Positions 50,016-60,041 are shown, counted from the first letter of the stretch. The stretch: 64,000 bases of DNA from Rhizobium sp. Root482 (GCF_001426565.1 NZ_LMFA01000023.1:62001-126000), one strand, 5' to 3'. The notes: a model not told the origin generated them from the sequence alone. A program made the numbers and translations.

Positions 50016-50520
50016 GATGCAGGCTACCGCCTTCGACGCGGTAGGACGAGAGCTTGTTGAGGAAGCTCATGCCGATCAGCATGCCGGAGAGCGAGGTGTC
50101 GGGCAGCACCATTGCATCGACCTGCTTGACGGAAATGGTCCCGATCTCGACCCGATCGAGCACGACATGGGCGGCCTTGACCGTGCCGTTGGCCGTGTTG
50201 ACCCTGGCGCGAAAGGACAGCGACCCCGTCGAAATTCCAAGCCGCCGCGCTGTGGAGAGGTTGATCGCCACAACGCTGGCGCCGGTATCCACAAGGCCGT
50301 TTTCCTTGCGCCCATTGACGGTGAAACTGCCGAAGAAATGGCCTCCGGCACTGGGCTTGAGCGAGACGCCTCGACCACCGGCATATGCGGCAGGACTCGT
50401 CTGCATGGGCTTGCTTTTCTCTTCCGGCTGAGGTCGCTCGAGATAGGATGTGGCAAGGCCCGGCAGCACCATGGCCGCCACGGCCACGCCAGCGGAAAAG
50501 ACGGCCAATCGCAACAACAT
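50005..50520 (-). CDS. Retropepsin-like aspartic protease (TIGR02281 type)
   Basis: A 171-residue protein with an N-terminal membrane anchor or signal (residues 4-24) and the single aspartate motif VDTGASVVAINL, D78, then LDRVEIGTISVKQVDAMVLP and SGMLIGMSFLNKLSSYRVEG. These clan AA proteases work as dimers and probably face the periplasm. Its role in rhizobia is unknown. It is minus-strand, between deoA and upp. Confidence 0.88.
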   Translation of the reverse strand: MLLRLAVFSAGVAVAAMVLPGLATSYLERPQPEEKSKPMQTSPAAYAGGRGVSLKPSAGGHFFGSFTVNGRKENGLVDTGASVVAINLSTARRLGISTGSLSFRARVNTANGTVKAAHVVLDRVEIGTISVKQVDAMVLPDTSLSGMLIGMSFLNKLSSYRVEGGSLHLNR

Positions 50521-50660
50521 TCTGACCTCACCCCATTTGCCGATGAGGAAAAGCTAAGCACGAAGCGCACTAACAAGGCGCAAAAAGCGGCCCGAAAACG
50601 CGATCGCGCCAAAAGGATGTGAAAATCTGGTTAAGGAACAGATATCCTGCCGAAGCGCGC

Positions 50661-51290
50661 CTATTTCGTCCCGTACATCCGGTCGCCCGCATCGCCGAGC
50701 CCCGGCACGATATAGCCCTGCTCGTTGAGATGGCTGTCGATCGAGGCGGTGTAGACCGGCACGTCGGGATGAGCTTCCTGGAAATTACGGATGCCTTCGG
50801 GCGCTGCAAGCAGGCAGAGGAAACGCAGCCTGGTGGCGCCGCGCTCCTTCAGCTTGTCGATGGCCGCGATGGCGGAATTGCCGGTCGCCAGCATGGGATC
50901 GACGACGATGATCAGGCGTTCCGACAGGCCTTCGGGAGCCTTGAAGAAATATTCGACCGCCTCCAGCGTTTCATGGTCGCGGTAGACGCCGACATGCGAG
51001 ACCCGCGCCGAGGGCACCAGTTCCAGCATGCCTTCGAGCAGGCCGTTACCGGCGCGGAGGATCGAGGCGAAGACCAGTTTCTTGCCCTCGAGCACCGGCG
51101 CCTGCATTTCCTGCATCGGCGTCTGAATGGTTTCCATCGTCAATTCGAGGTCGCGGGTGACCTCGTAGCAGAGCAGGGTGGAAATCTCGCGGAGCAACCG
51201 GCGGAAGCCTGCCGTCGATGTCTCCGCCTTGCGCATGATGGTCAGCTTGTGCTGAACGAGCGGGTGATTGATGACTGTAACGCCGTCCAT
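50661..51290 (-). CDS. upp: Uracil phosphoribosyltransferase
   Basis: A 209-residue enzyme starting [20 protein letters not shown], the family start; the open frame continues to 51335 but 51290 gives the usual length. PRPP loop [40 protein letters not shown] and the C-terminal uracil-binding [17 protein letters not shown] are present. It forms UMP from uracil and PRPP, linking to cytidine deaminase and thymidine phosphorylase products. Confidence 0.96.
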   Translation of the reverse strand: MDGVTVINHPLVQHKLTIMRKAETSTAGFRRLLREISTLLCYEVTRDLELTMETIQTPMQEMQAPVLEGKKLVFASILRAGNGLLEGMLELVPSARVSHVGVYRDHETLEAVEYFFKAPEGLSERLIIVVDPMLATGNSAIAAIDKLKERGATRLRFLCLLAAPEGIRNFQEAHPDVPVYTASIDSHLNEQGYIVPGLGDAGDRMYGTK

Positions 51291-51398
51291 GGCCAGGCCT
51301 CCTGCGCGATCCGGATTTAGAAACTCTTTTTTCATGGAAACGAGAGCGGCCGCAAGGCCCGGGCGGCGCTTTGCCCCGTCATCCCCAGCCCCGGCGGC

Positions 51399-52367
51399 TC
51401 AAATCGAGGCGAGCAGTCGGGCGCGTGTCGCCTCGTCGACGAAAGCCGCCTCGATCGCGGTGCGGGTCATGCCGTTGATCTCCTCGTCGGAAAATCCCAT
51501 GACCTGCGAGGCGATCTCGTATTCCTGCCTGAGCGAGGTGTGGAAGAAGGGCGGATCGTCGGAATTCAGCGTCACCCGGCAGCCGGCCGCATGGAGCGCC
51601 GTGAGCGGATGCGAGGCGAAATCGGGGTAGACCTGCAGCGAAACGTTGGAGCCCGGACAGGTTTCCAGGACAACGCCTTCGCCGGCGATCCGCCGGACGA
51701 GGTCGGCATCCTCGATGGCGCGCACGCCGTGGCTGATGCGGGACGGGCGGACATGATCGAGCGCGTCGCGGACGCTGAAGGCGCCGGCCATCTCGCCCGC
51801 ATGAATGGTGATGCCGAGGCCGGCATCGCGGGCTATGTCGAAAGCACGCGCGAAATCGGCGACGCTGTGCATGCGTTCCTCGCCGGCGAGATTGAAGCCG
51901 GTCACCAGCCCGTGCGCGCGTTTCGCCGCGTAGCGCGCCGTGCGCTCGGCAGCTTCAGCGCCCATATGCCGGATAATGGTGATGATCATCCGGCCCTCGA
52001 TGCCGGTCTTTGCCTTCGCGGCTTCGATGCCGGCGGCAAGCCCTCGAATATAGGCGTCGCTGCCAATGCCGATCGTATTGCCATGATCGGGGGAGACGAT
52101 GATCTCGCTGTAGATCGTGCCCGCTTCGGCAAGCTCGGTCAGATAGGCCTCGGCCAGCAGCGCATAATCCTCTTCGCTGCGAAATAGTTCGGCCACCGCG
52201 TCGTAGCATTTGAGGAAATGGCTGAAATCGGCCCAGACATAGGCGCCGTCTTCGATGAGGCCGCTCACATCGACATTATATTTGCGGGCCTGGGCAAGTG
52301 CGAGTGCCGGCGGCGCCGCGCCCTCGATATGGCAGTGCAGCTCGGCCTTTTTCAAATGTGCGGTCAC
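51399..52367 (-). CDS. add: Adenosine deaminase
   Basis: A 322-residue metal enzyme. Zinc ligands are in [14 protein letters not shown] (HxH near residue 11) and TIHAGEM, the catalytic Glu is in HAGE, and SDDPPFF supplies the final Asp pair. It deaminates adenosine and deoxyadenosine to inosine forms, which PunA cleaves. The start overlaps the deoB stop by four bases (ATGA), so deoB-add is an operon. Confidence 0.94.
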   Translation of the reverse strand: MTAHLKKAELHCHIEGAAPPALALAQARKYNVDVSGLIEDGAYVWADFSHFLKCYDAVAELFRSEEDYALLAEAYLTELAEAGTIYSEIIVSPDHGNTIGIGSDAYIRGLAAGIEAAKAKTGIEGRMIITIIRHMGAEAAERTARYAAKRAHGLVTGFNLAGEERMHSVADFARAFDIARDAGLGITIHAGEMAGAFSVRDALDHVRPSRISHGVRAIEDADLVRRIAGEGVVLETCPGSNVSLQVYPDFASHPLTALHAAGCRVTLNSDDPPFFHTSLRQEYEIASQVMGFSDEEINGMTRTAIEAAFVDEATRARLLASI

Positions 52368-53584
52368 AAAAAACTCCTTCCATGCAGTCCCAGCTCGATG
52401 CCCAAATGTCGGGCGACGGTTTCTCCTATGCCGGCAAACCCCGTGAGGACGCCAAGCGAGCGGGGCCGGATGCCGGGGCCGTAAACAAGGATCGGCACCC
52501 GTTCGCGCGTATGGTCCGTACCGCGCCAGGTCGGATCGCAGCCGTGGTCGGCGGTCAGGATGACGATATCGCCTGGCTTCAGCTTATCGTCGATCTCCGG
52601 CAGGCGCCTGTCGAAGGCCTCGAGCGCTGCGGCATAGCCCGGAACATCGCGCCGATGGCCGTAGAGCATGTCGAAATCGACGAAATTGGTGAAAACCAGG
52701 TCGCCGTCCCCAGCGTCGTCCATGGTTCTCAGTGTTGCGTCGAACAAGGCCATATTTCCATTCGCCTTGATCAGCCGGCCTATGCCCTGATGGGCAAAAA
52801 TATCGGCGATCTTGCCGACCGCATGCACGGTTCGTCCAGCCTCCTTCAGCCGGTCGAGCAAGGTCGGCTCGGGTGGCGGCACCGAATAGTCGCGGCGATT
52901 GCCTGTCCGCTGAAAATCCTGCGGCGAGGTGCCGACGAAGGGCCGGGCGATGACGCGGCCGATATTGTACTCATCAAGCAGGCGGCGCACTATCAGGCAG
53001 AGTTCGAGCAGCCGCTCCAGCCCGAACGAGTGCTCGTGCGCGGCGATCTGAAAAACGGAATCCGAGGATGTATAGCAGATCGGCTTGCCGCTGCGCATAT
53101 GCTCCTCACCATGCCGGGCGATGATATCGGTGCCTGAGGCATGGTAGTTGCCAAGGATGCCCGGCACATTGCCTTCCCGGCAGATGGCTTCGACAAGTTC
53201 GGGCGGAAAGGCATCGCCCTCGGCGGAAAAATAGCCCCAGTCGAAACGCACCGGCGTGCCGGCGATTTCCCAGTGGCCGGAGGGCGTATCCTTGCCGCGC
53301 GACACTTCGCTTGCGGCGCCGTAGAGCCCGGATAGCGTTTCCGGCATCGGCATGCCGGCGGGCAAACGGCCGGCTGCGAGCCTGGCGGCGTGCAGTAATC
53401 CGAGCGCCGACAGGTTCGGCAACAGCAGCGGCCCTTCGCGCAGGCCCGGCCTGTCGCCGGCCCCGGCCGCGCAGAACTCGGCGATATGCCCGAGCGTATC
53501 GGCGCCCTCATCGCCAAAACCGGCCGCGTCCGGCGCGCCGCCTATGCCGAAGGAATCGAGAACGAACAGAAAGGCACGCGCCAT
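52364..53584 (-). CDS. deoB: Phosphopentomutase
   Basis: A 406-residue alkaline-phosphatase-superfamily enzyme. [20 protein letters not shown] and [14 protein letters not shown] carry the first metal ligands and phospho-acceptor Thr, [20 protein letters not shown] follows, and [20 protein letters not shown] the last His/Asp ligands. It interconverts (deoxy)ribose 1- and 5-phosphate, joining PunA/DeoA to DeoC. It starts the deoB-add operon. Confidence 0.95.
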   Translation of the reverse strand: MARAFLFVLDSFGIGGAPDAAGFGDEGADTLGHIAEFCAAGAGDRPGLREGPLLLPNLSALGLLHAARLAAGRLPAGMPMPETLSGLYGAASEVSRGKDTPSGHWEIAGTPVRFDWGYFSAEGDAFPPELVEAICREGNVPGILGNYHASGTDIIARHGEEHMRSGKPICYTSSDSVFQIAAHEHSFGLERLLELCLIVRRLLDEYNIGRVIARPFVGTSPQDFQRTGNRRDYSVPPPEPTLLDRLKEAGRTVHAVGKIADIFAHQGIGRLIKANGNMALFDATLRTMDDAGDGDLVFTNFVDFDMLYGHRRDVPGYAAALEAFDRRLPEIDDKLKPGDIVILTADHGCDPTWRGTDHTRERVPILVYGPGIRPRSLGVLTGFAGIGETVARHLGIELGLHGRSFL

Positions 53585-53733
53585 GAATTCCCCGCAAGGC
53601 TGCCGTCGTTTTTAAAGGCGACGGCAGATGGTTGTTGTCGCTCCACGCCCCTATGATGCGGCAAAGAAGGCGCGAAGATTTACGCCGCGCCGCGCCGGAT
53701 TGCAAATGAGCACAAGCCGTCAGGCAGTGCGCG

Positions 53734-54366
53734 TCAGAACGCGCAATCGCTGCAGGTGCTCATATTGCCGATGCGCTGGCGAAAATAATAGGTCTTGGCA
53801 ATATGAATCGGTTTTAAAGTCTTGTCGGTCATATCGGCCGCGAACAGCAGAATATCGTGGGGAACGTCGATCTCTGTACGCACGATGAAGTCGTTCGCGG
53901 CCGCGATATCGTCCGAAAACGTCACTGGGGTGCCTGGAATATAAGCGACGGAACCGGTCGGCTCGGAGGTCCCGGCCCAATTGCCGGACCAGCCACGCGA
54001 CCAGACGACGACACCGACGCCCGGCGCCATGACCTTGATGCCCGTCACCTTCAATGTCGACCCGTTTTTCGGCTGGAAGGGGGCCATGACGCCCTTTACC
54101 ACATTCGGCATGGCATTAAGCGAATTCTTGCTCCATTGGTCCTCCCGGGTGAGGATATCGGTGACGGTGCTGGCCGCACGTGCCACCTTGCGGGCGACAC
54201 TGTAACCCAGTGTCAGTTCGAAGGATCCGAGATAGGCGGCGATCAGCAGTGGGACGATGATGGCGAATTCGACGCCGCCAGTGCCGCGCCGGTCCTTGAA
54301 GAAGGCGCGCAGAACGGCTGCCTTCCTCGAAAGTGCCCCGATGGAGTGACGGTAGGCGGTTTTCAT
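53734..54366 (-). CDS. TadE/TadG-like pilus assembly protein 1
   Basis: About 210 residues from ATG 54366, which has GAGG at the right distance (TTG 54378 and ATG 54372 are alternatives). The pseudopilin-like start RRGTGGVEFAIIVPLLIAAY resembles G/xxxE prepilin cleavage followed by a hydrophobic helix, then a periplasmic domain ending FRQRIGNMSTCSDCAF with two Cys. TadE/TadG-family pseudopilins are needed for Flp pilus assembly. The gene overlaps the ORF of the next one upstream by only a few bases. Confidence 0.85.
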   Translation of the reverse strand: MKTAYRHSIGALSRKAAVLRAFFKDRRGTGGVEFAIIVPLLIAAYLGSFELTLGYSVARKVARAASTVTDILTREDQWSKNSLNAMPNVVKGVMAPFQPKNGSTLKVTGIKVMAPGVGVVVWSRGWSGNWAGTSEPTGSVAYIPGTPVTFSDDIAAANDFIVRTEIDVPHDILLFAADMTDKTLKPIHIAKTYYFRQRIGNMSTCSDCAF

Positions 54367-54374
54367 CGTCATCC

Positions 54375-55016
54375 TCAATAGTTCTCGTTGACGAAGGTTG
54401 CCGTCGACACCATCAAGTAATCATGTGGCATGCTGCTGCCGGCAGGACGCAGATTGGTGACATAGGGGCGGACAAGATCGGTCGCGACGTCCCAGCGGTA
54501 AAAGGCCCGAAGCACATTGATCGATTTCGGTCCGCCGGGATCGAATTTGAAGCCGGTGGGATTGAAGTCGGACGAACGGTCCGATGACACTTTGCGCGGG
54601 ATATCGGTCGGAATATCCGAAAACTTGTCATAGCTGCGCACGTCGATGAAGAGCTTGGAGGCAGTGGTGGCTTCGGTCGGCGAGCACGTCATTATTATGG
54701 CGATTTCGTCGCAGAACGCTCGCCGAAATACTTCTTGATCCATATCGGTCGCGGGATTGACCCCGGAGGTAATTTCACCGGTGCGGATCTTGCGAGCCAT
54801 CGTCTCGGTGGCATTGGCAAGCAGTTGTTCGCCGGTAAAGGCCACGAATGTTTCAAGGGTTGCGAAAACGACGAGCATGAACGGAACGGCTAGGATAGCG
54901 AATTCGATTGCCGTCGCGCCGGTTCTTTCCCTGAACAGCCGCCGCAGCAGGCCCTTGCCGCCTGATGGCGCGGGGCCGGCTTTCTTTGCGGAAGTTTCGC
55001 TTTCGTATTTCAGCAT
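54375..55016 (-). CDS. TadE-like pilus assembly protein 2
   Basis: A 213-residue protein with a basic N-terminus (GGKGLLRRLFRERTG) and the pseudopilin segment GATAIEFAILAVPFMLVVFA (E at position 5 after the Gly), then a periplasmic domain ALLANATETMARKIRTGEI-like. It is paired with the next gene in one minus-strand unit, as TadE and TadF/G commonly are. Divergent from the Flp operon across the CpaC-N gene. Confidence 0.86.
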   Translation of the reverse strand: MLKYESETSAKKAGPAPSGGKGLLRRLFRERTGATAIEFAILAVPFMLVVFATLETFVAFTGEQLLANATETMARKIRTGEITSGVNPATDMDQEVFRRAFCDEIAIIMTCSPTEATTASKLFIDVRSYDKFSDIPTDIPRKVSSDRSSDFNPTGFKFDPGGPKSINVLRAFYRWDVATDLVRPYVTNLRPAGSSMPHDYLMVSTATFVNENY

Positions 55017-55109
55017 CCGTCATGTCCACCAGCAGCCACACGATAAGGCAGTCTAGGAAATGACTGTTTATATTTCGTATGCAGATAATGGGACAATTCG
55101 AGTTGAGCG

Positions 55110-55127
55110 GCTTACCGTTTGGTAAGC
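55110..55127. promoter_or_regulatory. Perfect dyad between tad minus-strand genes
   Basis: GCTTACC (55110-55116), loop GTTT, GGTAAGC (55121-55127), a 7-bp stem-loop in the 180-base gap upstream of the TadE gene. No U-run follows, so an operator or RNA element is more likely than termination. Confidence 0.4.
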
Positions 55128-55195
55128 ATCAGGTGAGCAATCGGGCAGAAAGCCTCGCCCTTATTCCCGCAGGCATGACGATCGAACAGCCGCCG

Positions 55196-55621
55196 TCAGT
55201 TGCCGGAGGCGGATTTCCGCGCGGCATGCTCCTCGCAATTGGGTGTGCAGGACAGGACGGTACGGTTCGTCTGGCGGAAGACGCGTAGCGTATTGCCTTC
55301 GTCGATCGAGACCAGGATGCGTTCGTCGACGATCGCGTTGCCGTCGATATCGAGAATGACGAGATTGGTCGTGCCGAAGGAGCGGCCGGTGAGCACGATT
55401 GTCTTTGCATCGGCCACGGTGGCATCCGCGACGTCCGAATTGCCGATGATCACCTTGCTGATCGGCCGGTCCAGTTTGAGAACGCGCGCGTGATCCATGA
55501 AGACGCGCATCATTTCCTCGCCGGCGGAGGCCGGGTTTGCAAAAAACAGCGTGATAGCGGCAAAGCCTGCGAAGGCGGGTGCCAGCAGCCGGGTGCCGAT
55601 GACCGAGTTTTGCAAGTTCAT
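55196..55621 (-). CDS. Pilus assembly protein, CpaC N-terminal-like domain
   Basis: A 141-residue protein from ATG 55621 (MNLQNSVIGTRLLAPAFAGF) with a signal peptide ending near PASAGEE. The domain DHARVLKLDRPISKVIIGNS, DVADATVADAKTIVLTGRSF and GTTNLVILDIDGNAIVDERI matches the T2SS-T3SS_pil_N domain, also found at the CpaC N-terminus. It ends with a Cys pair (VLSCTPNCEEHAARK). It may be a periplasmic secretin partner or pilotin-like element. Confidence 0.85.
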   Translation of the reverse strand: MNLQNSVIGTRLLAPAFAGFAAITLFFANPASAGEEMMRVFMDHARVLKLDRPISKVIIGNSDVADATVADAKTIVLTGRSFGTTNLVILDIDGNAIVDERILVSIDEGNTLRVFRQTNRTVLSCTPNCEEHAARKSASGN

Positions 55622-55793
55622 GACCGTTTCCTGATGATGCGGATGATTTAGCATCGCCGGTTTTGGTGAATGAAGCCTTAATGTTCGCGCGCAAAGCCGT
55701 GCCTTGGTCGCGCCCGCGCTGTCGACCATCTGCAAACTTCGATCGAAAGCGGGACATTGATGGTCCGTTTACTATGAAAGCCGCCATCCTTTG

Positions 55794-55809
55794 TTAACGG
55801 ATGGGTAAC
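55794..55809 (+). promoter_or_regulatory. CtrA-like site upstream of the Flp pilin
   Basis: TTAA (55794-55797), seven bases, GTAAC (55805-55809), one mismatch from the CtrA consensus TTAA-N7-TTAAC, about 110 bases before the pilin ATG. Control of pilus genes by CtrA is known in Caulobacter; for this site it is inference. Confidence 0.35.
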
Positions 55810-55916
55810 TGTTTTCCTTAAGCCGATCGAAATTCACCCTGTGTAGGTTCGCTTCATCCGATCAACGGAAACAGTTGGCGGAAGTGCTGAACAACAAAGT
55901 GAAGTAGGAGAAATAC

Positions 55917-56099
55917 ATGACCAAGCTTTTTTCGCGTTTCATGAAGGACGAGTCCGGCGCTACCGCGATCGAATACGGCCTGATCGCAGCCCTGATCTCC
56001 GTTGCCCTGATCGCCGGCGCGACGACGCTGGGCGACCAGCTTAACACCACATTCGGCGAGCTCGCAGATGAGCTGGATACGGCAAACGACGCTCGTTAA
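55917..56099 (+). CDS. Flp-family type IVb pilin
   Basis: A 60-residue prepilin: MTKLFSRFMKDESG, cleavage after Gly, then ATAIEYGLIAALISVALIAG with E at +5 and Y at +6, the hallmark of Flp/TadA pilins. A good GTAGGAG ribosome-binding site lies seven bases before the ATG. It is the pilus subunit, processed by the CpaA peptidase. A strong terminator follows, so the pilin forms its own, probably highly expressed, transcript. Confidence 0.93.
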   Translation: MTKLFSRFMKDESGATAIEYGLIAALISVALIAGATTLGDQLNTTFGELADELDTANDAR

Positions 56100-56139
56100 T
56101 CAGCGTTGAACGTCAAGCTAAACTGATTGACGATGCTGA

Positions 56140-56172
56140 AGGCCGCCTCCGAAAGGAGGCGGCCTTTTAATA
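56140..56172 (+). terminator. Terminator after the Flp pilin
   Basis: AAGGCCGCCTCC, loop GAAA, GGAGGCGGCCTTTT at about 56141-56171. A 12-bp perfect GC stem with a stable GAAA loop and U-run, the standard partial terminator after an abundant pilin transcript. Confidence 0.92.
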
Positions 56173-56257
56173 TCAACAGCTTGGCAGCAACGAATCCTTA
56201 ATCCGATACTTGTAAATTCTGTGGGCTATACATTCTGCGTTCAATGTTGGGGAAACC

Positions 56258-56770
56258 ATGACAGAGGCAGCCATATTTGTGGTATTTCCGCTTTGCCTCG
56301 CGATTGCGGCCTTTTCCGATCTCTTCACCATGACCATCCCTAACCGGGTTTCCGCCATTCTTCTCGGCGCCTTTGTGCTGGTAGCACCGCTCGCTGGCCT
56401 TGGCCTCGCGGGCATGGGCGTTCATCTGCTTGCCGGCCTGGCCGTCTTTGCGGCCTGTTTCGCGCTTTTCGCGCTCAATATCATGGGCGGCGGCGATGCG
56501 AAGCTCCTGACGGCGTCGGCGGTCTGGTTCGGCTTTAACAGCTCTCTGCTCGCATTCCTCGTCTATGTCTCCATCATCGGGGGCGCTTTGACGCTTTTGA
56601 TCCTGGCGATGCGCAAGCGGGAAAACACGATCCTTGCCACCGGCCTGCCAGTGCCCCATCTGCTATTCACTGCTCAGAAAGTCCCCTATGGCATTGCCAT
56701 TGGTATTGGCGGCTTCCTGGCCTATCCGTCGTCGCCGCTGATGCAGGCGGCGCTCGCCCAAATCCATTAA
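56258..56770 (+). CDS. cpaA: Prepilin peptidase CpaA (A24 family)
   Basis: A 170-residue membrane protease. The two catalytic aspartates are D21 (FSDLFTMTIPNRVS) and D80 in GGGDAKLL, the GxGD-type motif. Five or six hydrophobic segments and the small size, lacking the methylase domain, fit CpaA. It removes the leader from Flp pilin and pseudopilins. Confidence 0.93.
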   Translation: MTEAAIFVVFPLCLAIAAFSDLFTMTIPNRVSAILLGAFVLVAPLAGLGLAGMGVHLLAGLAVFAACFALFALNIMGGGDAKLLTASAVWFGFNSSLLAFLVYVSIIGGALTLLILAMRKRENTILATGLPVPHLLFTAQKVPYGIAIGIGGFLAYPSSPLMQAALAQIH

Positions 56771-56946
56771 TATCTCTGTGCCGTCTTGAACGCATGCGCG
56801 CCGGCCGGCGCGCCGTTTCGCGTCTGTGTTGTGTTCTTGTGGCGCAAATTCTTTGTTAACCACGAATGTAAGCGGTCCGTTAACTATAATTACACCAATT
56901 CCGATCATTCTCTTTCCAGCATAGTCTCGGGGTGCAGGGAAAGATC

Positions 56947-57759
56947 ATGAAGCCGGTGCGTGTTATCATTTTGGCGGTTGCCGTCGTCTCGGCGGGATTG
57001 GCTGGATTTCTGGCACTCAAGCTGACCAGCGGCAAGGGCGGTTCTTCCGCCGAGCCTGTGGTCGAGCGCGCACCGGTGGTCAATGTCCTGGTCGCCAGCA
57101 AGAGCCTGCCGGTCGGCTCGCGGCTCAATGCCGATTCCATACACTGGGTTTCTTGGCCGAAGGACGGCATCGTCGATGGCCTTATCACGGAAGAAGCGCG
57201 ACCGGGCGCCGTAACCGATCTCGAGGGCGTCGTCGTGCGCCTGCCGATCTTCAACGGCGAGCCGGTGCGCCAGGAAAAGATCGCCGATGCGTCGAGCCGC
57301 ATCATGTCGTCGCTGCTTCCCGCCGGCAAGCGCGCCGTGGCCACCGAAATCACGGTCGCCACCGGCGCCGGCGGCTTCATCCTTCCGAACGACCGCGTCG
57401 ACGTGATCATGGTGCGAAAGGGCGCGGAAGACACCTTCCTCACCGAAACCGTGCTCAGCAATGTCCGCGTGCTCGCCATCGACCAGCAGATCGAGGAACG
57501 GGAAGACGGTGGCAAAACGGTCGTCGGAACCACCGCCACACTGGAACTCACGCCCGATCAGTCGCAGGTCATGGCGGTCGCCCAGCAGATGGCCGAGCGC
57601 CTGTCGCTGGCGCTGCGCAGCATTGCCGACGCACAGGAGCCCGATACCAGTGCCGCCGATTACCTGCTGAGCGGCGACGGGCGGCCCTCCATCCAGGTCA
57701 TCAAATCGGGTTCCATCGTCGCCAGCGACGAAAATACCTCCTCGATCGAGGCGAGATAA
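56947..57759 (+). CDS. cpaB: Flp pilus assembly protein CpaB
   Basis: A 270-residue protein from ATG 56947 with an N-terminal membrane anchor (MKPVRVIILAVAVVSAGLAG) and a SAF-like domain VLVASKSLPVGSRLNADSIH, then VATGAGGFILPNDRVDVIMV of the RcpC/CpaB type. It is thought to shape or modify the secretin channel in the periplasm. The gap upstream contains an A/T-rich promoter-like stretch with TTAACCAC. Confidence 0.92.
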   Translation: MKPVRVIILAVAVVSAGLAGFLALKLTSGKGGSSAEPVVERAPVVNVLVASKSLPVGSRLNADSIHWVSWPKDGIVDGLITEEARPGAVTDLEGVVVRLPIFNGEPVRQEKIADASSRIMSSLLPAGKRAVATEITVATGAGGFILPNDRVDVIMVRKGAEDTFLTETVLSNVRVLAIDQQIEEREDGGKTVVGTTATLELTPDQSQVMAVAQQMAERLSLALRSIADAQEPDTSAADYLLSGDGRPSIQVIKSGSIVASDENTSSIEAR

Positions 57760-57779
57760 TGTGTGAGCGGGAGCGAAAC

Positions 57780-59300
57780 ATGAACCGGGTCGGAAACAAA
57801 CTTCGTAGCTCCGTCGCGGGCGGACTGGCCTTCTGTCTGGCTTTCTGCGGCCTGCCCATCCAGCCATCGACCGCCGAGGCTGCATCGCAATCGGTGGTGC
57901 GCATCGTGGAGAGCGGACCCGGCGTGAAGAAGACCATCAAGCTCGGACTGAACAAGGCGGTCGTGGTCGATCTTCCCTCCGACGCCCATGATATCCTTGT
58001 GGCTGATCCTGCCCTTGCCGACGCGGTAACCCGCACGTCGCGGCGCATCTATCTGTTTGGAAAATCCGTCGGGCAGACGAATATTTTCGTCTTCGGCCCG
58101 AACGGCGAGGAGATCGTTAGTCTCGACCTGGCGGTAGAGCGCGATATCGCCGGCCTCGAGGACAATCTGCGGCGCTTCGTGCCGGATTCCGACATCAGGG
58201 TCGAAATCGTCTCCGACAACATCGTTTTGACAGGCACCGTGCGCACACCGCTTGACGCGACCCAGGCCGAAGCACTCGCCAGGGCCTTCATTCAGGGTGG
58301 TGAGGCCACGACCCGCAACATCACCGCGCAGGGCAATAACGGCGACGCGGACATTTTCGCGGAGGATCGCCAGCAATCCCAGATCGTCAACCTTCTGGTC
58401 ATCGGCAGCGAAGACCAGGTCATGCTGAAGGTCACGGTGGCAGAAGTGTCCCGCCAGGTGCTGAAGCAGCTTGGTTTCAGCGGCTCGATCCGCAGTTCCA
58501 CCAGCGGCGACGGCATCACCTTCCGCAATCCTTCGAACCTGGGCAATGCGGTCAACGCGATCTCGTCGGCCGTCACCGGCAGCATCGGCTCCGGCTCGAT
58601 GGGCTTTGCCAGTTATTTCAATGCGATGGAGCAGGCGGGCGTGATGCGCACGCTAGCCGAACCGAGCCTTACGGCGATTTCCGGCAAGAAGGCGAGCTTC
58701 TCCGTGGGTGGCGAATATCGCCTGCCCTCCGAACAGGAAGTCGATGAGGACGGCGCGATAAACCGGACCACCGAGACCGTGGAATACGGTATCGGCCTTG
58801 ATTTCACCCCGGTGGTGCTCGGTCCGGGCCGTATCAGCCTGGACATCTCCACCGAAGTCTCCGAGCCTACCTTCGAAGGGTCGGTGGTCAACGCCAATGC
58901 CGTTAACGTTCCCGGCCAGACCTATATGTCGATCCGCCGCCGCCGGGCCTCTACCAGTGTCGAGCTTCCTTCGGGCGGCTCGATCGTCATCGGCGGCCTC
59001 GTGCAGGACAATATTCGCCAGGCCATGTCCGGCCTTCCGGGTGCCAGCAAAATCCCGGTTCTGGGCACGCTGTTCCGCTCGAAGGATTTCGTCCGCAACG
59101 AAACCGAGCTCGTCATTATCGCGACGCCCTATCTGGTGCAGCCGGTGGCGCGCTCCGCCATTTCCCGTCCGGACGATAATTTCAATCCGACCGACGATCT
59201 CTCCAGCTTCTTCCTCGGCGAGGTCAATCGCATCTACGGCAACCGCCAGGCCGCCCCCGTCGGGCAGTATCACGGCAATGTCGGCTTCATCTACAAATAG
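57780..59300 (+). CDS. cpaC: Flp pilus secretin CpaC
   Basis: A 506-residue protein from ATG 57780. After the signal peptide comes the pil_N domain (LNKAVVVDLPSDAHDILVAD), a BON/secretin-N region, and the secretin domain with QVMLKVTVAEVSRQVLKQLG, SAEPSLTAISGKKASF-like LAEPSLTAISGKKASFSVGG, SIVIGGLVQDNIRQAMSGLP and VPVLGTLFRSKDFVRNETEL-type strand ends. It forms the outer-membrane pore through which the pilus passes. Confidence 0.94.
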   Translation: MNRVGNKLRSSVAGGLAFCLAFCGLPIQPSTAEAASQSVVRIVESGPGVKKTIKLGLNKAVVVDLPSDAHDILVADPALADAVTRTSRRIYLFGKSVGQTNIFVFGPNGEEIVSLDLAVERDIAGLEDNLRRFVPDSDIRVEIVSDNIVLTGTVRTPLDATQAEALARAFIQGGEATTRNITAQGNNGDADIFAEDRQQSQIVNLLVIGSEDQVMLKVTVAEVSRQVLKQLGFSGSIRSSTSGDGITFRNPSNLGNAVNAISSAVTGSIGSGSMGFASYFNAMEQAGVMRTLAEPSLTAISGKKASFSVGGEYRLPSEQEVDEDGAINRTTETVEYGIGLDFTPVVLGPGRISLDISTEVSEPTFEGSVVNANAVNVPGQTYMSIRRRRASTSVELPSGGSIVIGGLVQDNIRQAMSGLPGASKIPVLGTLFRSKDFVRNETELVIIATPYLVQPVARSAISRPDDNFNPTDDLSSFFLGEVNRIYGNRQAAPVGQYHGNVGFIYK

Positions 59301-59312
59301 GCGGGAACGGAC

Positions 59313-60041
59313 ATGAGCAATCAGATCATCCTGGACCCTCTGACAAAAAGGCACTCGACCATGCGGCCACATATCCCGACCGGTCCGTTTCGTTTCGCAC
59401 GCCTGGCGGCGGTCGGCCTCGTTCTTGTGGCAGGCACGAGCCTTGCCGGCTGTGCCAACCGGGACAATTTGTCCACGGGCGCCTTGCCCGACGATTACCG
59501 CACCCGCCATCCGATCGTGATCGCCGAAGCCGAACATTCGATCGATATTCCCATTGCCTCCGGCGACCGACACCTGACTAAGGGGGCGCGCGACGTCATC
59601 CGCGGCTTCGCATCGCGCTATACCAATTCCTCCACCGGCACGGTTCGGATTCTCCTGCCCAGCGGCTCCGTCAACGCCCATGCGGCCTCGGTGCTTCGCC
59701 GGGAAATCCGCAACGTGCTGGTTGAAACCGGCATTCCGGCGGCGCGGCTGGTCGAGGTCAGCTATCAGGCGGGAGCGACCGGCGACGCCGCACCGATCCG
59801 GCTGAGCTATATGGCCATCACGGCGCAGACGGAACCTTGCGGGAACTGGCCGGCGGACCTGGTGACCAATACCGTGCAGAACCGCAATTACGAGAATTTC
59901 GGGTGCGCGTCACAGGCAAACCTCGCTGCCATGGTCGCCGAGCCGATGGATCTGATCGGACCGCGCCAGATGTCGCCGATCGACGCCGTTCGGCGCGGCC
60001 AGGTGATCAAGGACTACCGCGGCATCAAGACTGCAGACTAG
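59313..60041 (+). CDS. cpaD: Flp pilus assembly protein CpaD
   Basis: A 242-residue protein with a lipobox-like start LVAGTSLAGCANRDNLSTG (Cys near residue 47) and the CpaD domain YRTRHPIVIAEAEHSIDIPI, VNAHAASVLRREIRNVLVET, with FGCASQANLAAMVAEPMDLI near the end. It is an outer-membrane-associated lipoprotein that works with the CpaC secretin. Twelve bases separate it from cpaC. Confidence 0.9.
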   Translation: MSNQIILDPLTKRHSTMRPHIPTGPFRFARLAAVGLVLVAGTSLAGCANRDNLSTGALPDDYRTRHPIVIAEAEHSIDIPIASGDRHLTKGARDVIRGFASRYTNSSTGTVRILLPSGSVNAHAASVLRREIRNVLVETGIPAARLVEVSYQAGATGDAAPIRLSYMAITAQTEPCGNWPADLVTNTVQNRNYENFGCASQANLAAMVAEPMDLIGPRQMSPIDAVRRGQVIKDYRGIKTAD

